A DNA stretch of 64,000 nucleotides, taken from assembly GCA_900169235.1 (NCBI GenBank), contig FWCC01000357.1:111721-175720 (forward strand), given 5' to 3'. The position numbers were made by a program, and so were the translations under genes. Source of the DNA: Zarea fungicola (lineage: Eukaryota > Ascomycota > Sordariomycetes > Hypocreales > Cordycipitaceae). Within the stretch, counting starts at the first letter, position 1. Each line of letters begins with the position of its first letter. This document shows positions 44,796 to 57,021 of the stretch, piece by piece. The notes below the pieces were generated by a model, which was given only the letters and a program-made list of their open reading frames with translations, was not told where the DNA came from and ran no database searches.

Positions 44796-47700
44796 ATGTC
44801 GCTCAACGGCCTCGACGACCCCAAAGTCACACAGGCGTTTCAGGCGGCCGCTGCCGAACCTGGAGGCTGGTAAGGACCCCGTTTGCCTGCTGCTACACCA
44901 GCATATGCGTCCACAGCCCCGGCTAATCATCCTTTAGGTTCCTACTCAAATATGCCAGCCGTGACGAGATTGAAATTCTCAGTACTGGCACCGGTGGCAT
45001 TACTGAACTCCGCGCCAGCATTGAGGAATACGACGACGAGAGCCCGCTCTATGGCTACATCAAGTACAGACGTCGCAATGTAATTCTCAAATATCTTCCC
45101 GAGGATTCCTCTCGCTTAATACAAGGTATATAAAAGTGAATCAACTTCAATTGCGCTACCCCCAACTAACCTGATTTCCCAGCCCGTGTTGCTGTTCATT
45201 TCAACTTTGTCTGTGAGCGATTCTCACCATATGACACCATTTTCGAAATCGATTCCGCCAATGCCTTGACCGACACCAAGCTTTCCGCCGCCTGCTCCCT
45301 CCATACCGCATCAGGCTCTACTTCTTCTTCAACCAGCTCTCGCAAGAAGCGTCTGGTGGAGATTGCTGAAGAAGACGAGGACGACTTGCCTCCTTCCAAG
45401 CGCAAGTCGCTCCTTGGCGATCTCGACCTTGAGCCCCCAAAGACGCCCGCCGACCCCAGCTGGAACACGGACCCCGTTACCCTCAATGCTGATTTGGCTT
45501 CCTCCCCAGAGCAGAGCAAGTTTTCTGCACAGGACACCGCAGACCCTCCTACTTTTGTCGGCGCTGACCACCGTCCCTCCACATCTGACTCCCACGACCG
45601 CAGTATATCAAGCTCCTCCTCGGCCTACCCATACGGCAAGCCCAAGGTGAAGCTTGGTCCCCGACCCTCTCACGACGTCAACATTCGCCCTCAGACTGCC
45701 GGCAACTTTCGACCAGTCTCCGCCATCCCCGCCGGATACAAGCTCTTCGGCAAGGGAAGCAAGAGAACCAAGAGCCGCGAAAGCAATATTCTCGTCTCTC
45801 CTCAAGAGGAAATCGCTGCCCTGGATTTTGGCGCTGACGCTCAAGTGGAAGCAGATGATGCCTCCAAAGAGAATACCGACCCTGCTCTTGCTCAGTCTAC
45901 TGCCGAGACACCGCTCAAGCCCGCCAAGAAAATCTCACCAGAAAAGGCGAGACTCAAAAAGGCCATGCAGCTGCGCGAGAAGAAACGGCTGGCCGCTGCC
46001 AAAGCCGCCCAGGAAGGAGACGATGACACCGTCCCTGCGGAGGTTGCTGAGGCTGAACCAGCGGACGATGCTCACTTGGGAGATGATGAATTGAATGCTG
46101 AAGCTACCACCGAGGAAGCCCATGCCGAGACACTCTCCGTTGACGAACAGGACAGCCTTGCCGACGCTCAATCAACCTGCTCTCTTGCTGACCAGACCTC
46201 GGAGCTCACCGCTACTGACTCCCACCCCGCGAGCCCAGCCCTGGGTGACTCCGAGGCAGCCCATTCAACAAAGGCCTCCTCTATTTCTGATGCTACCGAG
46301 GAAACTCTCCACGAAAAGGACGACGATGCCGGTGACAAGACACCAGATCAGCAGACTGCTATTCTTGAAGCTGTCGCTTCCATTCCCGATGCCGACCACA
46401 GCAACATGACCTCCGCTGACCATATCAAGGCCACCGAAGCCGCTCTTTTCGGTCCTGCTGATGCAGCGGCCGATATCACTGAGGAGCCCGTTGCAATTCC
46501 TATTTCAAAGTTCTCGACGAACAACTCGAATTCCCCGACAGCTGACGAGCCAATGCCCGAGCTGCCAGTCGAATCCACACAGGACAAAGAGCCTGCTGCA
46601 GAATCCAACAATGACGAAAAGACTACGGCTACCACTGCCCCTCCCACTGCCCCTCCCACTGCGATCCCTACCCAACCGTCAGCCCAGGATCTCCTGGCTG
46701 CCACTCGCGCTGCTGCCGAGCCCCGCGTTGAGACGCCTACTACCGAGCTTACCAAGAGCCCTCCAGCTGCTCTCGAGTCGGTCGTACCTACCAAGAACCA
46801 ACCCGCTATTGTTGAACCCGAAGTCAAAGAATCTGTCGTCGAGCCTACGACCATCACCAGCGCTGACCCCGAAATCAAGGAACCAGTTGTCGAAGCAAAG
46901 AGCAATGACACCAACACCGAGCCTGAGAAGGACCGGGGCTGGCGCAAAGGACTTGTTAATCCGATCCAAACCAATGGAATCGAAAACTACGCAGACCAGA
47001 ATCGAACCCCCACTGGTGCAAATCTGTCCATCAACGAGCCGGTTACCCCAATCACGCCCGGCAGTGTTGTGGCCGCATTGCCTCACTCTGCAAGCACAAC
47101 CCCGCAGCCTTTCGTCGTCAGGACAGTCTCAAACCCAGTACGCGGCAATCTCATTCCACCTTCGGATGTAAGTCAGTCCTCGGCTGCTCGCTCCATGAGC
47201 TCTGGAGCTGCCTACCTCCACAGGATCACACAACAACAGCAATCAAACGCAAACTTGTCCTCCAAGTCCAATGTTGGCTCCAGCATATCCCAGCGCATCA
47301 AGGCTCTGGAGAAGCTTTCTGCCAGCGGCGGCGCTGAAATCCGGCCGTCGAGCCGGGAGCGTCCCCAGTCCACCTTTTTCTCCGTTAAAAAGAGTGAGCC
47401 TCTCCGTGCCCCGTCAGTCATTGAACGAGCCAACTCACTTCGAATGACTGCCCCTCCTTCACGAGATGGCTCTGAATCCTCACCCGAGACGAGTCGCCCA
47501 CAGCGCAGAGGCTCAGGTTCCGTGTCTAACAGACTCTCCATGTTCCAGCCCCTGGCCGACTCGCCTCTAAGCGGTGGTCCAGAATCCATTTCCGTCACTG
47601 CCAAAATCGTGCGAGACCCCAACCACCAGATGCCTGAACACCCCAGGGATGCAACTGGATTCAACCCATTGGACCTGAAGCAATCACCGCTTTTTGTCAG

Positions 47701-48502
47701 CCACCAGAAACCGAGCCATGAAGTTACCACCACCACCATGGACTCGTCTATTGACTCGCTCAAGGACGACGGACGACGATCGTCCATGAGCCTAGTGCGC
47801 GGTCTGAGGAAGGAGAAGAGGACCATATCGCAAGATTCTGTGCCTAGCGCTACCGCTCAATCCCCTCCTCCCCCTTCAGGTTCCTTTTCTCCCCGGCTGT
47901 CCTTTAGTAGCCGCCGATCGACAGGCAGGGAGGGCGAGGAAGGACCCCAGTCTCCTGGTTCAGCCGACGGAACCTCGGGGGGCGAAGACAGGTCGGGTGA
48001 TAAGCTATCAAGAGCTAGCCGCTTTATGCGCCGTCTTTCCACTCTGTCCGGCTCCCGAAGCAAGAACACGCTACCCAGTGCGCCCTCCAAGACGACGCTT
48101 GTCGCCGAGGACGAGCCACGGGTCGAGGTATCCCGCCCTTCTACTACTGGAACCTCGCCGTCGATTGTGTCGTTCCTGGGCGATGTCAATGTCCAGTTCC
48201 CCGACAATCTCCTCTGGAAGCGCCGCAACCTGTGCCTCGACTCCCAAGGCTTCCTGGTGCTGAGCGCCCTACCCGCTGCTAGCAGCCGCGCCGCTCAGGG
48301 CACCAAGCGTTACCACCTCAGCGAGTTTCGCCAGCCATACTGTCCCGACGTCGAGGTTCAGGAGCTTCCCAACAGCGTTGTTCTCGACTTCATCGAGGGC
48401 ACAAGCCTGCAGCTTGCCTGCGAGGATCGCTCTGGCCAGATGAGCGTTCTCAAGGATCTGATTGAGGCTCACGGCAAGCATGCCGAGCAGTTTGGTCAAT
48501 AA
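44796..48502 (+). CDS. large ADF-homology-domain protein (actin-binding) with a C-terminal PH-like domain
   Basis: Exons: 44796-44869, 44938-45125, 45183-48502; introns are 68 and 57 bp, phases 2 and 1, both with clear branch sites. The product is 1,193 residues. Residues 1 to about 135 (MSLNGLDDPKVTQAFQAAAA, then GGWFLLKYASRDEIEILSTG, SPLYGYIKYRRRNVILKYLP) match an ADF/cofilin-homology domain as in abp1/twinfilin-like proteins. A ~900-residue acidic, Ser/Pro/Thr-rich disordered middle follows, with KARLKKAMQLREKKRLAAAK as a basic helix and an internal degenerate repeat (EPEVKESVVEPT, DPEIKEPVVEAK). The last ~110 residues (DNLLWKRRNLCLDSQGFLVL onward) look like a PH-like fold. Likely a cortical actin scaffold of Pezizomycotina; the role is inferred from the N-terminal domain. 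Confidence 0.85.
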
Positions 48503-49646
48503 GCCAAGCTGCAAAACAATAAAATAATAACAGGTCATTGTTATATTCCATGCACGTTTTTTTCTTATCCCACTTGTTTATATACCCTTTTCTTCTTTTT
48601 TTTCTTCATTTCTATATTCTGCATCCTGCTGCTAGAAGCGGTCGCACTTTTTTAGCTGATTTTGGATATATTTATTATATATACATGTTTCACCCCCGTT
48701 TTTTTACTCTACGCTGTTACGAGAGGAACACTTCCTTTTTTTCTTCTTCTTTTGTCCATTCTCTTTCTCCCCTATAAGCCTTTTTTGTTCTTATATATTA
48801 TTGTTGGGAGACGGCGCTCATTCATTTGCCCCCCCTTTTTTTCAATTTTGTCTTGTTTTCTTGAGTCGGTATTACCAAGAGTTGAATCACTGCATCATTT
48901 GCGTTGCTTCTTTTTATCTTATTTATTCATCTTGTTGACTTTTTTTTTATTATTCTCTTCTTTCAGAAAAGGTGGCAAGATTTTATTTAATAGTATCGCT
49001 GAGGGCCTTGTTTTTTTTTATCTTGCGATATTTGAATTTGAAAAGATGACTTGCACAGATGACTTCTCAGTTAACAAGGACTGGGAAGTCCAGTAACCTG
49101 GGGCTAGAACAAGATTATACACATTTGAATCCAACAGATCCAACAGACATTAATCAAATATCCAAGTACAGTTGTTGCTCATAAGTGAATTACCAATAAC
49201 CAGACAAATGTGAATCTGTCTGTAAAAGGTCGAAGAGGGGAGTGTATGCCTGCATAATATCAACCAAGAGTTTAGGCAACAAGTCATTAACAGGAAGAAT
49301 GCGTTTAAATTTTTAGCATACATCTTTTATTCTGTTTTATTCTCGTCTGTTTTATTTTATCCGTTGATCTCGAGGACATCTGAGCAAAACCAAACCTTTG
49401 AAAAATAGAAAGCAATCAAGAAAAAAAAAAAGGCTCAGCAAGAATAAAGTAATCGCCTCATGAAAAAGAAAAAAAAAACTTTGTCTCCCATTGTTTCGCT
49501 TTTCCGTCCCCGAGATCATTATTTTGGTGCTTTTTTTTATATATATCAAAGAGAGAAAGAAACAGTAACGCTATACCTCATACAAACAGCCTATCCATCT
49601 CAAATGTATCTTGGGTGTAAAAAAAAGTCAGAAAAAAAGTGCCCGT
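48503..49646. other. convergent 3' region
   Basis: T-rich DNA with many T-runs after the ADF-homology gene, then A-rich runs belonging to the 3' end of the Zn2Cys6 gene. No gene is seen. Confidence 0.5.
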
Positions 49647-52600
49647 CTACAACGGCTGCGTGCCGCCATTATTCGCGCTCGAACCGTCGAGGCCAGGAAA
49701 ATGCACGGGGTCCATGGCCATGTACTCGAGCAGATCCAGGCCGCCGACATTGACGCCCTCGGCCGTCATGGACACGCCGCCGTCGCCCATGTTTTGAAAA
49801 AACGCCGGCCCCGCGGGCAGATACCACATCTCGTTGCCCGGGTTGTTCCACTCTTCAAAGAGCGTCACGTCCATGCCGCCCGCCGTGCTTGTTGTCGCAC
49901 CACCGCCGCCATTCTCCAGTGCCGCGGCAGGCGTGGCGGGGCCAGCCGAGACTGGGTGGTTGTAGTGAAACGCACCGGTACCGAGATCAAAGGGCGTGGC
50001 GGAGATGTTGTTGCCTTCCATTGTCGGGGATAGGGGGCGGCGCTGGCCATTGAGGCCGTCACGGAGCTTCTGGGCGTGGCCGCCAGCCCAGGCGCCGCCA
50101 TTCTCGGCAGACAAGGTGGCAGGCTCGGCGCCGGACTCGGGCAGCGGGCTTTGGGCGCCGCCCGATATGGGACCGGTGGGCGCCTGGATGAAGCGGTTGC
50201 GGAGGCGGCTGGTCAGTGTCTCGAGGAGATCGGCGAAGCGGAGTCCCAGGTGGACATCGTCAACGACACAGTTGCGCAGCGCCTCGACAGTGGCGTCCAT
50301 GAGATCAATGCTCATGCGCACGTCGGCGCGCGGGGCACCGAGGGCAAAGGTCTTGAGCAGGAACATGGCACCGCTGATGATGCGGAAATACGTTCGCACG
50401 GGGGCATGCTTGAGGTAGCCGCCGGGCAGCAGGCCATCGACGACGGTGTGGAGGAGCTTACGGCATCCATCAACAACTTCGCGCACAAATTCTTGATCTT
50501 GAGCGGTAAAGCCGCCGAGCTGGCCAATGGGGAGTTTGCCGTACGTCATGAGGGTGGCGGGGGACAGCGTGGGCTGCACTCCTTGGCCGTTGGAGTTGTT
50601 GGACACGGTCTGCGTGGCGTTGTTTGTGCAGCGCTCGACAACAGCCTGCAGGGAGAGGGAATTGACGTAGATGCGCACATACTCGTACTCAATGGTCAGG
50701 ATGTAGCGGATGTACTGAGGCAGGCGGAAGAGTTCAAACTCGCGGTACCAGTCCTTGAGCATGGGACCATACTCGCCGAGCAACTCGACATATTTGCCGC
50801 TCTGGATAATGTCGGTGGTGTGCTGGCGAGATTTGAAAAACTTTTCGTTGCCAATGTACATGGCGTTGCTGATGCCGGCCCAGCAGTGGATGATTTGATC
50901 GTCGAGTTCTAGGTCGGGTACATAGTTGAATGTGTTGGAGAGGGAGTGAATGGTGGATGGGGTGTTGCTGTCCGTCGTCATGGGACGCTTGCGGGCGACG
51001 GCGGGGTCGGCGCGGCGAAGGTGCTCGGGAGCCATGCTGGTCCAGCCAAGACGGCCAGCAAGTTGAGAGGTGTAGATGAGCAGCAGGCGCTTGATGCGGT
51101 TGGCACGCAGACGATAGGCCTCGTCGCGGTACTCTGGACGGGTAATGGCGTCATCCTGCAGCATGGCATCAATGTCGTCAAAGACACCCAATTCATAGGC
51201 AAGACCCATGGCGGTGCTCAGGAGCATCCAGCACATGCGGTCGCTTCTCCAGGCGGGCTCAAGCCAGCTTTCGATTCTCTTGCCGCCAAAGTTGCCGCCA
51301 GTCGGGCGGCCCATTTCCTCCTCGGTAGCCATGAGAGGAGAGGACTCGGCCATGGGAATGACCAGCTCATCGGTAGCCTCCTGTGGGGGAAAGTGCAGGG
51401 CACGAGGGTGCCATTCAGTCAAGATGAGAAGCGACTCAATGGTGCCGAGGGTTCGTAGACTGCCCTTGCGCAGACCGCGCCAAGGAGCGGTGCTACCGTT
51501 ATCCTCGCTAAGCATGGAAGTCGCGGCAGAGCCACCGGAGCCGCAGAATCCGCCACCGAAAGCCTCCTGGCCCCATAGACAGCGTTCAATCATGCCACGG
51601 AGATATGTCCATAGCTGCTCTGGGATGGCATGAGAACGGCACTGGCCACCGGTGCCGGGAATCTGGCGATAGCGGGAAGAGATGGTGAGAAGGGTGACGG
51701 TGAGGATGGGCTCTTCGGTCAGGAGGGTGAGGTGAGAGGCAGGGTTGCTAAAGGTGGGCGGCGAGATGGGTGTAAGAGGTGAAAGGTATTTGTAGTAGCT
51801 ACATGTTGTCAGCACGATTAGCCGCAATGGAGAGAGACGGAGAGAAGGAGACATACTAGTCTATGTATTCAATGGCCTCTTGGGCAGTGAACCAGCCAGC
51901 ACGAACAAAGCGGAACCTAGACCATGCCCGAATGGCATCGGCATATGCGGGATGAGAGGTAAGATCAGAGGAGTCCTGCTCGACTTGGGCAGGACGGGCC
52001 GAGGCTGAGGGTTGGCGAGGGATCTCACGAATGGAAGAGTGGCGTCGGATGTGAGGGATGGGAGGGACGGTATGCGTTGTAGAAGCGGCCGAGGTAGGCG
52101 GTGCCGCGGCGGAAGCAGAGACGATGCTGGGGTCTCGTCGGTGATGGGGGGCAGGGCTGTTGAGAGAGCGTGGCGGTGTTAGTTGTTTTGTGCATTGATA
52201 GAGCATTGCTTGACGTGGACACAAGAAACAAAAGGGACAAACCTATCAGTGGCAGCCTTGTAGAGGAGGTCAAGGGCGTCGTGAGGCCCATAGACGGACT
52301 GGCGCATGACTGTCTGGGCTTCGAAGTTCTCGAGAGTCTGGTTGGCCTCGTCGTCGGAGAAGCCGCCATTGGGAGCGCCGGACCTCTTATCGCGCCTGCC
52401 ACCGTCGGGACGGCGCAAGGGCTGGCTCCTCCAATTGGGAGCGTTTTGGGAGACGGGGGATTCTGCGTACGATCTGCGATCATACCTGGTTGGGCTGGCG
52501 GGGGCGGCAGCGGCGGCGACAGCGGCGGCGTGGACCTTGCGTCGACCGTTACGGATGATGTAGTCTTCGAGATCGCTGCCGTCATCTTCGGTCTTGCGCT

Positions 52601-52934
52601 TGCGGCGGGTGGCAGAGAAGAAGCACTCCTTGGACTCTCTTCGGCAGCGGACGCAAGGGGGATCGTGAGGATTGTCGACGCTGCCGAGATCGCATCGGAC
52701 CTTGCGGCGACGACAGGGAATGCATGCTTGGTAGACGCGTTTGTGGGCAGCGGCGGCGGCCGCCGCAGCGGCAGCAGCAGCAGCAGGGTCCGTCGAGAGC
52801 GGTGTGTTTGAGTTTTGAGGCGTGCTATTGACAGCCGACGAGTTGCCTTTTTGTGAGTCGTGGCCAGATTGGTGGCCTGGCGTGGAGTGCATGGCCGGGC
52901 TGGCTGCGGTGTTGGTGTTGTTATATTGGGCCAT
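49647..52934 (-). CDS. Zn2Cys6 transcription factor, Aro80-like
   Basis: Exons: 52934-52243, 52156-51857, 51798-49647; introns are 86 and 58 bp, both phase 2. The first ATG encodes MAQYNN and the product is 1,047 residues. The binuclear zinc cluster has Cys at about 71, 74, 81, 94, 97 and 104 ([11 protein letters not shown] and [13 protein letters not shown]). A 13-Ala run precedes it and the basic patch ATRRKRK follows. The middle region ([60 protein letters not shown]) is typical of the fungal transcription-factor regulatory domain. The cluster and flanks resemble Aro80, the activator of aromatic amino-acid catabolism. That assignment is from memory of the family and is less certain than the domain call. 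Confidence 0.87.
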
Positions 52935-54884
52935 GGCGAGGGGCTGTTGCGGCACAGTGCCAAAGCCGAGCGTCGGGCAAACGGGAGGACCCTGAGCAGG
53001 CTAGACGCAAGGGCGAGGAGAGGAACCAAGAAAAAAGAAAGCAAGGCGCGCTGAGCGGTGGCGACGAATCGGCTCACGGCGGAAATTGAATTGCAGAATG
53101 CTGAAACGCAGCAGGCGCGGCGCGTATTGCCGTGGTGAAGCGGATTTGTACGTGATGGTGGTACTGGGCGAGGTTGTCGGTGGCGGGGTGTGGTGGTTTG
53201 TGGTTCGCCTTGTCTCGGTCTAAGCCAAAGGGCTACAGGCAGAAAAAAAAAAAAAAGGTTGCTGGGTTGGAGAAGTTCAAGGGACGAAATTAAAATAAAT
53301 GGTCCCCCTCCCACGACGACAGTGAGATCCGATGGATGGATGCACTGGGGCCGAATTGACGAGTTTGAACACCCCCGCGCGTGCCAGCAAAGTGACGACT
53401 GCTGGTGTCTCTGCGATTTTCTTGAAGAGGTGAAGGATTCAGAAAGAGGCGGACCTGGGATGAAGAAGAGAAATGGTAGCCAAACGGGCAATTCGGGACG
53501 CGGCAAGGGGTGTGTGTCTACCAGCTTCCAGAGAGCCGGTGAGGAAAAGCTCGACTTTGTGTCACGATGTTAGGTAGTCTGGCCTGCCCCAGCACCATGT
53601 CTGACCATTTCTGCCTACTAGGCCACTGTAACCTGCACCATTTCTGGCGGCCAGGACTCTTCTTTTGGTGCAACGGTCGCTGAAAGGCCGCACTTCTGGG
53701 GCTACAAGCCTACCACGCCGTGTTAGTTAAAGGTAAACTACCTGTAATCCACACCACCACCACACCACCAACAGAATACGACGCTGCTCCGTTTCCTTGC
53801 TGGTACGGGTCCATGGCAAGAACCTACCAGTTATGCATGGATTACAAACATGTGCAACAATGGAATTTCCATGCACAGGACGGAGCAGCAGTTGCAGCGT
53901 GATGAACCCATTTTCTGGTTCGTCCGGCTACAGTAGCGTCGCATCTCGCGGTTTGTCTCGAGCCTACCAGTACGGCAAGTGCCATGCATATCGTTCTTGG
54001 CTGTTGGTGGCGGCACGCAAAAGCACTTTTGTTAATTGCTCCGCACATTGCTGTTAATGGTCTACTCCGGGGCATACGCGGGAACACTCCGAGGACATGT
54101 CTGCGCAGCCGGCCCGATTCATCACCTGTATAGGCCAGAAACAAGGGAGCGAATTGATGGCATGGTGACTCTCAACTCATCAATGTTCGTCTTGATACCT
54201 TTCTGTACCAGTAATCAGTGCCTGTATAATTTCACTATCAGAGTGGATGCTCTGGCATCTGGCGGGGCAAGCCTCAGCTGGCACCTGGATAGCCCAGGGT
54301 ACCTTTCTACCCACTTGGTCAAAAGGAAAAAAAATATTTGATGCAAATCGAGCAAAGCATTACCAAACAAAACTACTCCGGCAGCCAATCACACCGCGAC
54401 ACTCTCAGAGCATCACCCCCACCAGCAGGACCAAGAAGACTCTCGCTGGCGGGGCTTCACTTCCAAACACGAGTAATGAATAGGACGATGTATTTTTTGG
54501 AGTTGCAAAATGAATCAAAATAGATCTAGACCCATGGAATAAGACAATTCATCGCCTAGACCATATGTCTGGATTCTTGAACCACCATTGTGAGCCGGCC
54601 AAATGTTGCCTTGGGTCATCAGTTGAGACTGGGGGAATTACACTATATTTGTATAATTATTGCTCCTTGTAAAATATTGTAATTATTACATTTGATAAGA
54701 TAAAAACTTTACATTGAACAGTATGGATGCAAATTAGAAATACACCTATAGACCAATCGGCGGCAAGGCCAGCCACACCATCTGCACGAGAGAGAATGGC
54801 ACTAACAAACTACTGCACAAAACGCCGCGAGGAGAGAGGCGCATCTTTCCAAAATTGAAGAAAATATAAGAAAAAAGAAGCTCT

Positions 54885-54917
54885 CTTCTTCTTCTTCTTC
54901 TTCTTCTTCTTCTTCTT
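54885..54917. repeat. (CTT)11 microsatellite
   Basis: Eleven uninterrupted CTT units in intergenic DNA. Confidence 0.9.
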
Positions 54918-55007
54918 CTACCAAAAAAAAATACAAACTACCGAAAGCTTGTAAATCTACACATGCCAAGTCGCAGCTGGTATACACAGCCTTGGATCCG
55001 ACACAAC

Positions 55008-55053
55008 CATAAACAGAGAGCATAAACAGAGAGCATAAACAGAGAGCATAAAC
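55008..55053. repeat. 13-bp minisatellite, 3.5 copies
   Basis: The unit CATAAACAGAGAG is repeated three times perfectly (55008, 55021, 55034), followed by a partial CATAAAC. Confidence 0.9.
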
Positions 55054-55808
55054 CGTTGTCCTTCTACAGCAGGTGATCTGAGCAATTGAGGCTGTCGTTG
55101 AATACTACATTGTCCATCAATCACCAATAGGGGTAGAAGCATACAAGAATGCCAGCCCAGGTCCAAAAAACACAACCGTTGTAAACATGTCACAGTAGAG
55201 CAGCCATCAAAAACCACCGTTTCATTATTTTATTCCATCTTGGATAAAATAGAAAAAAAAAACGACAAACAAGAAAGAAAAAAACCAACATAAAACGCAA
55301 AGGCCGCAGGTGACCAAAAAGGACCTCACAAAAACCTTGACAAAACCCGTCCATAACATGCTTTCAAAAGGTGCATGTATCTCCACCCAACTTCTGTCGA
55401 TACAAGCTCTTTCGATACAAGCCTGAAAAGTTCAGGACAAGCACTTGAAAAAATCCAACGCCCAATTGAAACCATCTTCTCAACCCTTGTTTGGCCACCT
55501 CGGTTTTGTTTTTCTCTCTTCATCTGTTTCATCAGATTATACAAGGCTGTGTAGTTTGAAGCCAATTTTGTAGCAAAAAAAACAAAACAAAGCCACCATG
55601 GGCTGCTTTCTTCATTATTGAGCAGCGTGCTCGTTGTTCAGTCTTCTCATGAGGATACACACAAATGCGTCGTTGGAGGGTTGTTTGTGAGTGCCTCAAC
55701 CCTGCTCTCCAAGATTTACAGTATTTGATACCGTTCAAGTATCGACCTAGCATCCAAACGCAGCACGTTTCGCGTTTGACGCCGCCTGATGCGGTCCGAT
55801 TGAGCTCT

Positions 55809-57021
55809 TTAGGCAACCATGCCCTTCTTAGTCTGCGTGGCAACGTTAGAAGAATCGCACTTGGCATCATTGGCATCATTGAGGTGTCAAGTAACATACG
55901 AGATGGTCCCAGAGTTTCGTGGTCAAAAGGTCAGGCATGGTATACAAATCTATCGAAAACTCGCCCGCTTCACCGAGGTCAGAAACTATTAGCACACTCA
56001 AAACATCAATCAAAAAAGCCCACAGCAACAAAAGACCGAGGCGGACAAGGGGTGCGCAAGAGATAGACTTACCATCAACGTCACTCCTTATATAGGTATC
56101 GGGCCCCTTGTTCTCGTTGATGAGCTGAATGACGCGGAGGAGATCCTCCTCCTCGAGCTTCTCCAGAGCTTCGGCAATCTTTTCATAGTCGTACTTTTGG
56201 CTGCTCTTCTTGCCGCCAGACAGGCCGCTCTTCTTCTTGGGGCGGTCCTCGTCGGTGGGGAGGGGTCCGGTTTCGCGCAAACGCTCCTGGAGGGCTTGCG
56301 AGGGGTTCTTGAAGACGACGTTGTGGACCGACTCGTACTTGAGCTCGATGAAGTTGAGGTCGTGGATGATGGGTGCGAGCTTGGTCTTTTCGGTCGTATA
56401 GCAGTCGATGGAGATTTCGAATTCACCCCAACCTTCATTGGTACAGGCAAACGGGGGTTTTGTGAAGGCTTGCAATCGTGTTAGTTTTCTGGGTGATTTG
56501 CAATAATTCAGCAGCAGAATGGCATATAATTGATAAACATACATTGAACGGGGTTCTCAAAGGTCGGATGCAGGTTGTAGACGACCTTGGTAAAGACGTC
56601 GCCGGGGTGCTCGTTGCCGTCCTCGTCGAGAAGATGTAGCCGCAGGGTCCATTCTCTCATGGGAAACTCGGCCACGGGCGAGGGCTTATCACTGCACGCA
56701 AAACGCAATAAGACGTCAAAATTAGCAACATAATTCGAGGAGCGCATTGTCTCGCCGAGGGCGAATTGCATGTGCAACGGGCACTAAGAGAGACGATCCC
56801 ATCCGATTTCGGCAACTGCCGTTCTTCTCGAACAAGCACACACACCAAAGAAAAAAAAAAAAAAAAAAACAGTCAACTTACATGACATGCTGGTCGGTAA
56901 CGACCTTGACTTTTCTCTGCTGATCGTTAGGACCTAGTTGTATGGGCTGTGGATGGGTGGTGGTGCTCTTTTTATTGCGAGGGTTGACGGAAGCAGAACG
57001 GGTCCGTCTTCGCGGTGGCAT
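55809..57021 (-). CDS. TAF14: Taf14: YEATS- and ET-domain subunit of TFIID/TFIIF/chromatin remodellers
   Basis: Taf14 reads acylated histone H3 through its YEATS domain and docks partners through its ET domain. Model exons: 57021-56882, 56691-56543, 56468-56073, 55967-55900, 55832-55809; introns are 190, 74, 105 and 67 bp, all in phase; 258 residues. The YEATS core is clear (FPMREWTLRLHLLDEDGNEH, VFTKVVYNLHPTFENPVQSF, NEGWGEFEISIDCYTTE). The C-terminus shows an ET-domain pattern (EEDLLRVIQLINENKGPDTY, AGEFSIDLYTMPDLLTTKLW). The last intron (GTATGT, CTAAC branch) gives a TKKGMVA end; without it the frame ends nine residues after DHL. The first exon is uncertain: see the alternative 12-bp exon at 58009-58020. 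Confidence 0.9.

Larger units (their letters stand above)
52935..55808. other. intergenic between the Zn2Cys6 gene and TAF14
   Basis: Likely promoter and leader of the Zn2Cys6 gene (52935 to about 53600), then featureless DNA. It contains an A14 run near 53238 and two simple repeats listed separately. No gene is supportable. Confidence 0.45.

Noticed and set aside
52935..52955. Longer Zn2Cys6 protein N-terminus
   Set aside because: The upstream codon is GTG; the first ATG is at 52934.
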